The notes beneath the pieces were generated by a model. It was given only the letters and a program-made list of their open reading frames with translations, ran no database searches and was not told the origin of the DNA. A stretch of 46,697 nucleotides of DNA, from contig NZ_WBMR01000063.1 in the NCBI RefSeq assembly GCF_008923365.1, positions 1-46,697 on the forward strand, written 5' to 3'. Positions 1 to 7,365 of the stretch are shown in pieces. The stretch comes from Actinomadura montaniterrae (GTDB taxonomy: Bacteria; Actinomycetota; Actinomycetes; Streptosporangiales; Streptosporangiaceae). The position numbers and the translations under genes were made by a program. How positions within the stretch are numbered: the first letter of the stretch is position 1; each line of letters begins with the position of its first letter.

Positions 1-276
1 CGGGCGCACGCCGGTCTCCCACGCGCGGCGCTGGCAGGACAGCACGAAGCTCGCCACCCAGGCGGCGGACGGGAGCCGCTTGCGCCGCCCGGCGAGCACG
101 TCGAAGATCCCGGTCGTCGACAGCGACGGCAGGTCCCGCCGGCCGTACACGTCGCCGAGATGCTCGGAGACCTCGGCGAGCTTGCGGTACGGCGGCCGGT
201 TGCAGGAGTCGTAGAGCGCGTTGAGCGCGCCGATGAAGTCGTCCGGCCCGGTGGGCCGGGAAACGTCGTCGATCAT
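1..276 (-). CDS. HTH-like regulatory protein, partial (C-terminus beyond window edge)
   Basis: Ninety-two codons are visible from an ATG at 276, beginning MIDDVSRPTGPDDFIGALN and running off the left edge. The segment around RKLAEVSEHLGDVYGRRDL, SLSTTGIFDVLAGRRKRLP and a following W-rich helix resembles the N-terminal helix-turn-helix of actinomycete proteins in which a small DNA-binding unit precedes a variable domain. An in-frame ATG at 321 would add 15 residues; the 276 start is preceded by CAAGGG about 9 nt upstream. It lies 83 bp downstream of the XRE/DUF5753 gene on the same strand and may be co-transcribed with it. The C-terminal domain is outside the window, so no function beyond probable DNA binding can be given. 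Confidence 0.6.
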   Translation of the reverse strand, partial: MIDDVSRPTGPDDFIGALNALYDSCNRPPYRKLAEVSEHLGDVYGRRDLPSLSTTGIFDVLAGRRKRLPSAAWVASFVLSCQRRAWETGVRP

Positions 277-359
277 GTCTGGTCGCCCTTGCCGGCAGGG
301 AGCGGACCTGTTCGCCTTCATGCTGCCAGCCCCGCGGCCCCGCCGTGGCGGTATCGCCG

Positions 360-1250
360 TCACAGCCCGCGCAGGATCCGCCACAGGATCGACTGCGTCG
401 CGGCGGCGGGCGCGGCGGCCAGCACGAGCCGGTTCATCGTGTGCCAGTAGGGCACCGCGTCCGGCCCGGACGGGTACACCGCCCCGTTCAGCCGCTCCAC
501 GTACACGACGTCGGGCAGTTCGGGCTGGGGCGGCCGCAGCAGCGTGAACGAGCCGCCGGCGACGGGCGGCGCCTCGGCCGCCGCCAGCGGCAGCACCTGC
601 AGGGTGACGTGCGGCAGGTCGCAGACGTCCAGCAGGTGCTCGAACTGCGCGAACGCGACCGCCCGCCCACCGGGCGCGCGCCGCAGCGCGGCCTCCTCGA
701 TCACCGCCCAGAGCCGCGCGGGCGCGGGCCTGTCCAGGATGCGCCGCCGGACGGCCCGCAGCGCGGCGAGCCGTTCCGCGTCCCCCGCGGGCCGGTGCTC
801 CTCGATCAGCGCGCGCGTGTACGCCTCGGTCTGCAGCAGGTCCGGGACGACCTGCGCCTCGTAAGCGCGGATGAGGCTGGCCGACTGCTCCAGTTCCAGG
901 TACGGCTCGTACCAGGGCGGGACCACGTCCCGGAACGCGGCCCACCAGCGCGGCGCGTTCGCCTGCCGCGCCAGGCCGAGGAGCGTGGCGAGCGCGGCCC
1001 GGTCCGTGGCGCCGTAGGCGGCGCACAGGTCGGCGACCTCGCGCAGCCGCAGCACCGCCCGGCCGAGCTCGAGCCGGCTGATCCACTCCCGCGGCCGCCG
1101 CAGCACGGCCTCGGCGTCCTCCAGGCTGTGGCCGCCGGCCTCGCGCAGCCGCCGCAGCTGGGCGCCGAGGACCATCCTGGCCACGGTCGGCCCGGCCTCC
1201 CACTCCTCGTGGAAGCCGCCGCCGGCCTGTTCGGCCGCAACTGTGCTCAT
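360..1250 (-). CDS. XRE-family regulator with DUF5753 domain
   Basis: A 296-aa protein starting MSTVAAEQAGG. The first 90 residues hold a helix-turn-helix (LGAQLRRLREAGGHSLEDAE through REWISRLELGRA), followed by the long DUF5753 ligand/partner domain with its usual landmarks: WWAAFRDVVPPWYEPYLELE, VVPDLLQTEAYTRALIE, a VTLQVLPL strand, SFTLLRPPQPELPDVVYVE. The ATG at 1250 was chosen because AGAGGCAGGC lies just upstream; a longer reading would start at 1313. Such proteins (WhiJ-like) usually work with DUF397 partners, but none is adjacent here. It is divergent from the SnoaL-like gene and could control it through the inverted repeat at 1379-1404; that link is inferred. Confidence 0.9.
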   Translation of the reverse strand: MSTVAAEQAGGGFHEEWEAGPTVARMVLGAQLRRLREAGGHSLEDAEAVLRRPREWISRLELGRAVLRLREVADLCAAYGATDRAALATLLGLARQANAPRWWAAFRDVVPPWYEPYLELEQSASLIRAYEAQVVPDLLQTEAYTRALIEEHRPAGDAERLAALRAVRRRILDRPAPARLWAVIEEAALRRAPGGRAVAFAQFEHLLDVCDLPHVTLQVLPLAAAEAPPVAGGSFTLLRPPQPELPDVVYVERLNGAVYPSGPDAVPYWHTMNRLVLAAAPAAATQSILWRILRGL

Positions 1251-1378
1251 GCCTGCCTCTGCGCGGACGACCGTGGGGGCGTTCCCCCGCTGAACGCTAG
1301 CCCAGCACGGCACGGCGCGTCCCGTGCTTCGCGAGGCGGCGGCCGTTGCCCCTTCAGATCGCCCCCGCTACGCTGGCC

Positions 1379-1404
1379 GATAAACGGGGAGTTCACCGTT
1401 TATC
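1379..1404. promoter_or_regulatory. Perfect inverted repeat, probable operator upstream of SnoaL-like gene
   Basis: GATAAACGG (1379-1387) and CCGTTTATC (1396-1404) are perfect 9-nt inverted arms around an 8-nt spacer, ending 17 nt before the ATG at 1422. The site is AT-richer than its surroundings and lies between divergent genes. It could be an operator overlapping the promoter, or a 5'UTR hairpin next to the ribosome binding site. Confidence 0.55.
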
Positions 1405-1421
1405 TCTCCGGAAGGAATCCC

Positions 1422-1823
1422 ATGCCCCTCACCACCGAGGACCGGCTCGCGATCACCGACCTGATCTCGCTGCACGGCCACTACGCCGACACCGGCGAGC
1501 TCGACCGCATGACGGAGCTGTTCACCGAGGACGTCGTCTACGACGTGACCGCGGCCGGCGGCGGACTGATCGAAGGCCGCGCCGCGCTGAAACAAGCCGG
1601 CCTGGACCTCGGCGACCGCAACCCCCTCGCCCACCACGTCACCAACGTCGTCGTCACCGCCGGCGACGGGGACAGCGCGCGCGCCGTCTCCAAGGCCATC
1701 GCCGTACTGCCGGACCACCGCTGCGCCAGCGCCACCTACGAGGACACCGTCGTCCGCGACGGCGGCCGCTGGCTGATCAGCCACCGCACGATCCGGCCCC
1801 GCCGCGAGCCCCTCACGCCGTGA
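1422..1823 (+). CDS. SnoaL-like / NTF2-fold protein
   Basis: A 133-aa single-domain protein with the pattern of SnoaL_4 proteins: an N-terminal helix (LTTEDRLAITDLISLHGHYA), the segment ELDRMTELFTEDVVYDV, the turn LIEGRAAL, a HHVTNVVV strand and a final strand ending WLISHRTIRPRR. Members of this alpha+beta barrel fold act as cyclases, isomerases, hydratases or binding proteins, so the substrate cannot be read from sequence. GGAAGGAA at 1410-1417 is a good ribosome binding site. It is the first gene after the inverted repeat at 1379-1404 and is followed 86 bp later by the PRPP synthetase gene. Confidence 0.85.
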   Translation: MPLTTEDRLAITDLISLHGHYADTGELDRMTELFTEDVVYDVTAAGGGLIEGRAALKQAGLDLGDRNPLAHHVTNVVVTAGDGDSARAVSKAIAVLPDHRCASATYEDTVVRDGGRWLISHRTIRPRREPLTP

Positions 1824-1909
1824 CGCCGCCGGGCGCGGTCCGGGACCGGGCGGCCCCCGCCCAATAGCATGTCCGAGGCCCGCCGGAGTCCACCTGTGAG
1901 GAGCGGTTC

Positions 1910-2860
1910 GTGCGAGAGATCGCCGTGTTCAGCGGGAGCGCCCACCCCGAGCTCGCCGCCGAGGTCTGCGCCCATCTCGGCGTGCCGCTGAGCCCGGCCC
2001 GGGTCTCCCGGTTCGCCAACGACTGCCTCGAGGTCCAGCTCCAGGCCAACTGCCGCGAGCGGGACGTGTACCTCATCCAGCCGCTCGTCGCGCCCGTCCA
2101 GGAGAACCTGGTCGAGCTGCTCCTCATGTGCGACGCGGCGCGCGGCGCGTCCGCGAGCCGCATCACCGTCGTGATGCCGCACTACTCCTACGCCCGCTCC
2201 GACAAGAAGGACGCGCCGCGCATCTCGATCGGCGGCCGCCTGGTCGCGGACCTGCTCGTCGCGTCCGGCGCGTCCCGCGTCCTCGCCATGACGCTGCACT
2301 CGCCGCAGGTGCACGGCTTCTTCTCGGTCCCGGTCGACCACCTGCACGCGCTCCGCGAGCTCGCCGAGCACTTCCGCCGGTACGACCTGTCGCGCACCAC
2401 CGTCGTCTCGCCGGACCTCGGCAACGCCAAGGAGGCCGCGGCCTTCGCGCGGCTGCTCGGCGTGCAGGTCGCGGCCGGCGCCAAGCAGCGCTTCTCCGAC
2501 GACCGCGTGCAGATCAGCTCGGTCATCGGCGAGATCGCGGGCCGGGACGTGATCGTGCTGGACGACGAGATCGCCAAGGGCAGCACCGTCCTGGAGCTGC
2601 TGGACCGGCTCCGCGAGCTCGGCCCCCGCACGATCCGGATCGCCTGCACCCACGGCCTGTTCGCGGCCGGCGCGCTGAAGCGGCTGTCCGCCGAGCCGGA
2701 CGTGCTGGAGATCGTCTGCACCAACACGGTGCCCGTCCCGGCCGGCGAGCGCGGCGAGAAGCTGCGCGTCCTCTCGATCGCCCCGGCCCTCGCCGAGGCC
2801 GTCCGCCGCATCCACAACGGCGAGTCCGTAAGCGCCCTCTTCGAAAACCCCCACCCCTGA
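1910..2860 (+). CDS. prs: Ribose-phosphate pyrophosphokinase (PRPP synthetase)
   Basis: A 316-aa protein of normal Prs length that would convert ribose 5-phosphate and ATP to PRPP in the cytosol. Visible signatures are HYSYARSDKKDAPRISIGGR (ATP-binding region), LHSPQVHGFFSVPVDHL, the catalytic-loop region VVSPDLGNAKEAAAFARLLG with a following AKQR, and the PRPP loop VIVLDDEIAKGSTV. In the PRPP loop, EIAKGST replaces the usual MIDTGGT, so this looks like a diverged paralogue rather than the canonical housekeeping copy. GTG start at 1910 with GAGGAGCGG immediately upstream. No purine, histidine or tryptophan genes are adjacent to indicate a pathway. Confidence 0.92.
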   Translation: MREIAVFSGSAHPELAAEVCAHLGVPLSPARVSRFANDCLEVQLQANCRERDVYLIQPLVAPVQENLVELLLMCDAARGASASRITVVMPHYSYARSDKKDAPRISIGGRLVADLLVASGASRVLAMTLHSPQVHGFFSVPVDHLHALRELAEHFRRYDLSRTTVVSPDLGNAKEAAAFARLLGVQVAAGAKQRFSDDRVQISSVIGEIAGRDVIVLDDEIAKGSTVLELLDRLRELGPRTIRIACTHGLFAAGALKRLSAEPDVLEIVCTNTVPVPAGERGEKLRVLSIAPALAEAVRRIHNGESVSALFENPHP

Positions 2861-2879
2861 CCACCCGCCGGGGCGGTCA
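2858..2879. terminator. Bidirectional terminator hairpin containing both stop codons
   Basis: TGACC (2858-2862) pairs with GGTCA (2875-2879), with CCC/GGG pairing inside. The TGA of prs (2858-2860) and the TGA of the convergent membrane-protein gene (2879-2877 on the minus strand) are both part of the stem. No T-tract follows, as is common in actinobacteria. Confidence 0.6.
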
Positions 2880-3215
2880 GAGGAGCATGTCGCTGCCGCC
2901 GGATTCTTCTTCGCCGTCGGTGGTGTGCTCGGGTTCGAGGTACTCGTCCTCGGGCCAGAGCTCGTTGGCGAGGAAGGCGAGGTACTCCTCGTCGCCCGGG
3001 TCGAGTTCGGCGGTCATGGACTCGGGATGGACGCCGCCGGGGTCGGCGGCCGCCAAGGGCTCGGTGGGCGTGGCGGGCTCGGTGGCGGGCGGCTCGTCCG
3101 GGGCCGGGGGCGCCGCGGGACGGAGCAGGCACAGGCCGAACAGGGCGGCCACTGACACCAGGACCAGGACTGTGATCACGACACCACCCCGTCCTTTCGC
3201 GGTCGAGTTCCACAT
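2877..3215 (-). CDS. Small membrane-anchored acidic protein (paralogue of the gene at 6582-7070)
   Basis: A 112-aa protein with one hydrophobic segment (residues about 13-31, VITVLVLVSVAALFGLCLL), a Pro/Ala/Thr-rich linker (33-60) and a very acidic C-terminal part. Residues 63-97 (HPESMTAELDPG, EEYLAFLANELWP, DEYLEPEH) match about 24 of 35 positions in the protein encoded at 6582-7070. I do not recognise a named family. ATG at 3215 has only a weak ribosome binding site; GTG at 3179, preceded by AAAGGA, would start right at the membrane segment and is a serious alternative. Topology is probably a short N-terminus, one membrane pass and a soluble acidic tail; function unknown. Convergent with prs. 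Confidence 0.75.
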   Translation of the reverse strand: MWNSTAKGRGGVVITVLVLVSVAALFGLCLLRPAAPPAPDEPPATEPATPTEPLAAADPGGVHPESMTAELDPGDEEYLAFLANELWPEDEYLEPEHTTDGEEESGGSDMLL

Positions 3216-3279
3216 GATTCTTACGTAAGTAGCAAAACAGTTGAACGCTACCTGGACGACCTATCGGATGGGAGCCGAC

Positions 3280-3960
3280 ATGCGGGCCGCCGGAGACAAT
3301 GGCGCGGTGGAGTCTCACGGAGCGGTCGACGCGCGGGCCCGCGAGCTGGCCCGCGTCGTCTGGGACCACCTGGTGCTCACCGGCCCCCTCTCCAAGGCTG
3401 ACGCGATCCTCGCCCTGGGGTGCCACGACACGCGGGTGGCGGCGCACGCGGCGAGGCTTTGGCATGCGCGATGGGCTCCGGTGGTGGTCGTCACCGGCGG
3501 GCGCGGCAAGATCACGTCGGCGTGGACGGAGACGGAGGCGCAGGTCTTCGCACGTGTGGCGCGCGAGCACGGGGTCCCGGAGGGGGCTCTGCTGCTCGAG
3601 GAGACCGCCACGAACACGGGGGAGAACATCACCGCGACCAGACGGCTGCTTGACGGACGGCTCGATCTGCGGAGCGGGATTTTGGTCGCCAAGCCGTACA
3701 TGACCCGCCGGGCGCTGGCCACGGCGCGCAAACAGTGGCCCGGAGTGGACTGGATCGCCGCCTGCCCGGACCTCGGGTACGAGGCGTACGGGACGGGGGA
3801 CGACGAGCGCCGGTTCATCGAGCTGATGGTGGGCGACCTCCAGCGGATGGAGGTGTACGCCGAGCGGGGGTTCCAGGTGCCGATGCCGGTCCCGGCGGCG
3901 GCGTGGGCGGCGTACGAGGAGCTGGTCGCGCTCGGATACGACCGGCACGTGATCAGGTGA
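3280..3960 (+). CDS. YdcF/ElyC/SanA-family (DUF218) protein
   Basis: A 226-aa protein with DUF218 hallmarks: DAILALGCHDTRVAAHAARL at the first strand, VVVVTGGRGK, TETEAQVFARVAREHGVP, the signature LLEETATNTGENI and the late segment ILVAKPYMTRRALATARKQW. E. coli SanA and ElyC have membrane anchors and act in envelope biogenesis; this protein lacks an obvious signal or membrane segment, like cytosolic YdcF. ATG at 3280 was chosen for GGGAG at 3270-3274 over an upstream TTG at 3241. It is followed 19 bp later by the molybdopterin oxidoreductase, so the two are probably co-transcribed. Confidence 0.85.
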   Translation: MRAAGDNGAVESHGAVDARARELARVVWDHLVLTGPLSKADAILALGCHDTRVAAHAARLWHARWAPVVVVTGGRGKITSAWTETEAQVFARVAREHGVPEGALLLEETATNTGENITATRRLLDGRLDLRSGILVAKPYMTRRALATARKQWPGVDWIAACPDLGYEAYGTGDDERRFIELMVGDLQRMEVYAERGFQVPMPVPAAAWAAYEELVALGYDRHVIR

Positions 3961-3979
3961 CGGTGGCACAATCGGACGC

Positions 3980-6160
3980 ATGGCGTCAGTGACCACTTAC
4001 TGCCGGATCTGCGAGCCGCTGTGCGGGCTGGAGGCCACCGTCGAGGACGGGACGGTCGTCCGGATCCGCCCCGACGAGGAGCACCCGCTGTCGAAGGGCT
4101 TCGCCTGCCCGAAGGGCGTCGCGATGACCGAGGTGCAGAACGACCCGGACCGCGTCCTGCACCCGCTGCGGCGCCGCCCGGACGGCGAGTTCGAGCGGGT
4201 GAGCTGGGACGAGGCGCTCGGCGGGATCGCCGCGCGGCTGAACGCCCTGCGCCGCGAGCACGGCGGGTCGTCGATCGGCTGGTACTTCGGCAACCCGGCG
4301 ACGTTCTCCTACAGCCATCCGCTGTGGCTCAACGGGTTCATGGCGGCGCTGAAGTCGCCGCACCTGTACTCGGCGGGGTCGCAGGACGTGAACAACCGGT
4401 TCGCGGCGAGCGCGCTGCTGTACGGGGCGCCCGTCCTGGTCCCGATCCCCGACCTCAAGCGCACGGACCTGCTGCTGATGCTCGGCGCGAACCCGCTGGT
4501 GTCGCACGGCAGCCTGATCACCGCGCCGCGCATCCGCGAGGACCTGTCGGCGATCGTGGCGCGCGGCGGCCGGGTGGTCGTCGCCGACCCGCGCCGGACC
4601 GAGACGGCCCGCGCCTACGAGCACCTGCCCGTCCGTCCGGACGGGGACGCCTGGCTGCTGCTGTCGATGCTCCACGTGATCTTCGAGGAGGGGCTGCAGG
4701 ACCGGGACGCCTGCACGCGCCAGGCGTCCGGCGCCGACGAGCTGCGGGCGCTCGCGAACGGCTTCCCGCCCGAGGAGACCGAGGCCCGCAGCGGCGTCCC
4801 GGCGGCGACCGTCCGGGAACTGGCGCGCGATCTCGCGCGCGCCGAGCGGGCCGTCGTGTACGGCCGGACGGGCACCTGCCTCGGCCGGCACGGGACGCTG
4901 ACCGCGTTCCTCATCGACGCCGTGACGCTGGTGACCGGCAACCTGGACCGTCCGGGCGGGGCGGTCTTCGGCGCCGCGCCGCTGTGGCTGGACCAGATCC
5001 TCCGGCTGTCCGGCCTGGCGAGTTACGGCAAGGCCCGCTCACGGGTTGGCGGATACCCGGACATCCTCGGCACGTTCCCGGCCGGGGTGATGGCCGAGGA
5101 GATCACCACGCCGGGCCCGGGACGGCTCCGGGCGCTGATCGTCTCCGGCGGCAACCCGGCGCTGAGCGTCCCGGGCGGCGAGGCGCTCGGCCGGGCGCTG
5201 GACGAGCTGGACCTGCTCGTCACCATCGACCTGTACGTCACCGACACCGGCCGCAAGGCCGACTACGTGCTGCCGGCGACCACGTTCCTGGAGCGTGAGG
5301 ACCTCCCGCTGCCGTTCCTGCAGAACCACCTCACGCCGTACGTGACGTGGACGGAGCCGGTCGTCGCGCCGCGCGGCGAGGCCCGCCAGGAGTGGGAGAT
5401 CATCGACGCGCTGGCCCGCCGGATGGGGATCGGGGTCGGCGCGTTCCCGCTGCAGCGGCTCGCGCACCGGCTGGGCGTCCGGCCGTCGCCGCGGTCCCTG
5501 GTGGACGCGCTGCTGCGCACGGGCCCGGCGGGGGACTGGTACGGCCTGCGCCGACTCATCGGCAAGGGCGGCGGGCTCAGCGGCGGCCTCAGCGGCGGCC
5601 TCAGCCTGCGCAGGCTGCGGAAGGCGCCGCACGGGGTCGTCCTCGCCGAGCATCAGCCGACGGGGAGGCTGCGCCGCCGCATCCTGCACAAGGACAAGCG
5701 GGTGCATCTCGCCCCGCCGGAGATCGCCGCCGAGGTGCGGCGGCTGGCCGGGGCGCCGGAGCCGCCGGACGGCTTCCCGCTGCGGCTGATCGGCCTGCGG
5801 GAGATGCGGTCGCACAACTCGTGGATGCACAACTCGCCCGCGCTGATGCGCGGCGGGCGCGTCCAGGCGGCGCGGATCAGCCCGAAGGACGCGGCGGCGC
5901 ACGGGATCGAGGACGGCGCGCCGTGCCGGATCACCTCGCCGCACGGGTCGATCGAGCTGCCGGCGCTGGTGACCGGCGAGATGACCGAGGGCACCGTCGC
6001 GGTCCCGCACGGGTGGGGGCACCGGGGCGGCTGGCGGACGGCGAACGCGGCGGGCGGCGCGAACGTCAACGTGCTCGCGTCGCCGGATCCGGCGGACCTG
6101 GAGCCGCTGGCCGGGATGGCATGGCTGAACGGCGTCCCGATCAGGATCGGGCCGGCCTGA
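3980..6160 (+). CDS. Molybdopterin-dependent oxidoreductase with N-terminal 4Fe-4S domain
   Basis: A 726-aa member of the DMSO-reductase superfamily. Cys8, Cys11, Cys15 and Cys43 (ending FACPKG) form the N-terminal [4Fe-4S] site. The Mo-bis-PGD core follows, with MLGANPLVSHG, GGRVVVADPRRTETA, YGRTGTCLGRHG, LIVSGGNPALSVPG and YVLPATTFLERED. The C-terminal cofactor-binding barrel spans about 600-715 and contains RSHNSWMHNSP and GTVAVPHGWGHRGG. No twin-Arg signal is visible, so it is probably cytoplasmic. No electron-transfer or membrane subunit, no fdhD and no cofactor genes are adjacent, so donor and substrate remain unknown. The region that normally supplies the Mo ligand reads SAGSQDVNNRF, without Cys or Sec. 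Residues 531-542 are a GGLS repeat. Confidence 0.9.
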   Translation: MASVTTYCRICEPLCGLEATVEDGTVVRIRPDEEHPLSKGFACPKGVAMTEVQNDPDRVLHPLRRRPDGEFERVSWDEALGGIAARLNALRREHGGSSIGWYFGNPATFSYSHPLWLNGFMAALKSPHLYSAGSQDVNNRFAASALLYGAPVLVPIPDLKRTDLLLMLGANPLVSHGSLITAPRIREDLSAIVARGGRVVVADPRRTETARAYEHLPVRPDGDAWLLLSMLHVIFEEGLQDRDACTRQASGADELRALANGFPPEETEARSGVPAATVRELARDLARAERAVVYGRTGTCLGRHGTLTAFLIDAVTLVTGNLDRPGGAVFGAAPLWLDQILRLSGLASYGKARSRVGGYPDILGTFPAGVMAEEITTPGPGRLRALIVSGGNPALSVPGGEALGRALDELDLLVTIDLYVTDTGRKADYVLPATTFLEREDLPLPFLQNHLTPYVTWTEPVVAPRGEARQEWEIIDALARRMGIGVGAFPLQRLAHRLGVRPSPRSLVDALLRTGPAGDWYGLRRLIGKGGGLSGGLSGGLSLRRLRKAPHGVVLAEHQPTGRLRRRILHKDKRVHLAPPEIAAEVRRLAGAPEPPDGFPLRLIGLREMRSHNSWMHNSPALMRGGRVQAARISPKDAAAHGIEDGAPCRITSPHGSIELPALVTGEMTEGTVAVPHGWGHRGGWRTANAAGGANVNVLASPDPADLEPLAGMAWLNGVPIRIGPA
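5570..5605 (+). repeat. Three 12-nt in-frame repeats inside the molybdopterin oxidoreductase gene
   Basis: Units at 5570-5581, 5582-5593 and 5594-5605 encode GGLS three times. The last two units (GGCGGCCTCAGC) are identical and the first differs by one base. The repeat lies between the catalytic core and the C-terminal barrel, probably in a surface loop. Identical units suggest slippage. Confidence 0.9.
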
Positions 6161-6233
6161 TCGCCGGAGCGCGGCGGCCTCGCGGGCGGGATGCGGGGAG
6201 GAGGCGCGGGGACCCGCGGGCCGCGACGCGGCG

Positions 6234-6443
6234 CTAGGCGGCGGTCGTCGGGCGGTGCGGTGCGATCACGCGGCCGTCGGGCAGCAGCTCGCCGGTGTCC
6301 TCGAAGACGACGATGCCGTTGCAGAGCAGGCTCCAGCCCTGCTCCGGGTGGGCGGCGACGGTGCGGGCGGCCTCGCGGTCCAGCGCGTCGGGCCGGGGGC
6401 ACGGCGGCTGGTGCGGGCAGGACGGGGCGCGTTGATCGGTCAC
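6234..6443 (-). CDS. DUF5999 family protein
   Basis: A 69-aa protein with the conserved DUF5999 layout: a Cys/Pro-rich N-terminus (CPHQPPCPRPD), then DREAARTVAAHPEQGWSLLC, NGIVVFEDTGELLPDG and the terminal RVIAPHRP. The GTG at 6443 is preferred because GGAGGA lies 4 nt upstream (6448-6453 on the plus strand); upstream ATGs at 6479 and 6515 lack such sites. The family is common in streptomycetes and relatives and has no assigned function. Confidence 0.85.
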   Translation of the reverse strand: MTDQRAPSCPHQPPCPRPDALDREAARTVAAHPEQGWSLLCNGIVVFEDTGELLPDGRVIAPHRPTTAA

Positions 6444-6581
6444 GGGTTCCTCCACGGACGTCCCTGTGATTAAGGACATAGTGGAAGCCTGCCGCCGTTC
6501 GTCCGAAATATGCAAGTGATTGAGGGATTCTTTACCGTTCGTCGCGTGTGCCTCCGGACAAGATGGGGCACATCGGGACGT

Positions 6582-7070
6582 TCAGCGCAGAAGCCCCTCG
6601 TCCGGTTCGCCGCCGTGGTCCACGTCGAGCCCGACGACCGACAGGCACCCGGTGCAGATCCACTCGGCGATGACGGCCTCGGAGTTCATCCCGTGCGCCC
6701 GGTACGGGCGGTCGACCCACCGGCGCCGCATCCCGTGCCCGCACGAGGAGTGCAGCAGGCGCCCGCAGGTCGGGCACGGCCAGACGTCCTCGCAGCGCCG
6801 GTCGCACTGCGGGCACAGCGGCTGCTCGGCCGGGTCGGGGAGGCCCAGCTCGTCCCGCCACTCGTGCTCGAGGTCGAGGTACTCGTCGCCCGGCCAGTGG
6901 TGGTCGGCCAGCCAGGCCAGGTACTCCTCCTCTCCGGGGGCGAGCACGGCCGTCAGCGACTCGGGGTGCTCGTCGCGCGGGCGGTGTCGGCGCCCGGCGC
7001 GCCGTGCGGTGGCCAGCAGGGTCAGCAGGCCGAGGAGCGCGGCCGCTGCCAGGCCAGTCGCCAGGGGCAT
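6582..7070 (-). CDS. Membrane-anchored acidic protein with C-terminal zinc-ribbon/RING-like Cys cluster
   Basis: A 162-aa protein with a hydrophobic N-terminal segment (residues 3-21), a basic stretch (23-32), the acidic block shared with the gene at 2877-3215 (residues 35-69: HPESLTAVLAPG, EEYLAWLADHHWP, DEYLDLEH), and a Cys/His-rich tail. Cys86, Cys89, Cys93, Cys99, Cys102, His107, Cys110, His112, Cys139 and Cys142 suggest two zinc sites (CPQC, CPTC, CTGC pairs). The basic patch after the membrane segment predicts a cytoplasmic C-terminus. No family is recognised with confidence. An upstream inverted repeat (7084-7114) may be regulatory. Confidence 0.7.
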   Translation of the reverse strand: MPLATGLAAAALLGLLTLLATARRAGRRHRPRDEHPESLTAVLAPGEEEYLAWLADHHWPGDEYLDLEHEWRDELGLPDPAEQPLCPQCDRRCEDVWPCPTCGRLLHSSCGHGMRRRWVDRPYRAHGMNSEAVIAEWICTGCLSVVGLDVDHGGEPDEGLLR

Positions 7071-7365
7071 CTCGGCGTCCTTACATGATCTTGTGGCGGG
7101 AAAGTCCGATCATGAATTCACTTCACAAAACCCTGCGAACGGTACAAGAAAGGCTCTTAACGGAAAAGTCGATCAGAAAAGAATCTTCGCCTGGACCATG
7201 ATCGGCACGGGGACCGAAACCCGGCCCGGGCACCGTCCGGAACCCGCACGGCCTGCGGAATCGGGGCGTCCGAGCGTCGCGGAGGCCGCGCGGGCGACGC
7301 CGCCGGTTTCACTCTCCGCTGAATCCGGCCCCTCTCCGCCGCCGTGACCGGGCCCCACCCGATGA
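7071..7365. other. Intergenic region with CATGATC/GATCATG inverted repeat
   Basis: No gene is supported in these 295 bases. CATGATC (7084-7090) and GATCATG (7108-7114) are perfect 7-nt inverted arms with a 17-nt spacer, just upstream of the minus-strand gene starting at 7070. The stretch 7110-7200 is AT-richer than the genome and may hold that gene's promoter. The rest is the 3' flank of the methyltransferase gene. Confidence 0.5.
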
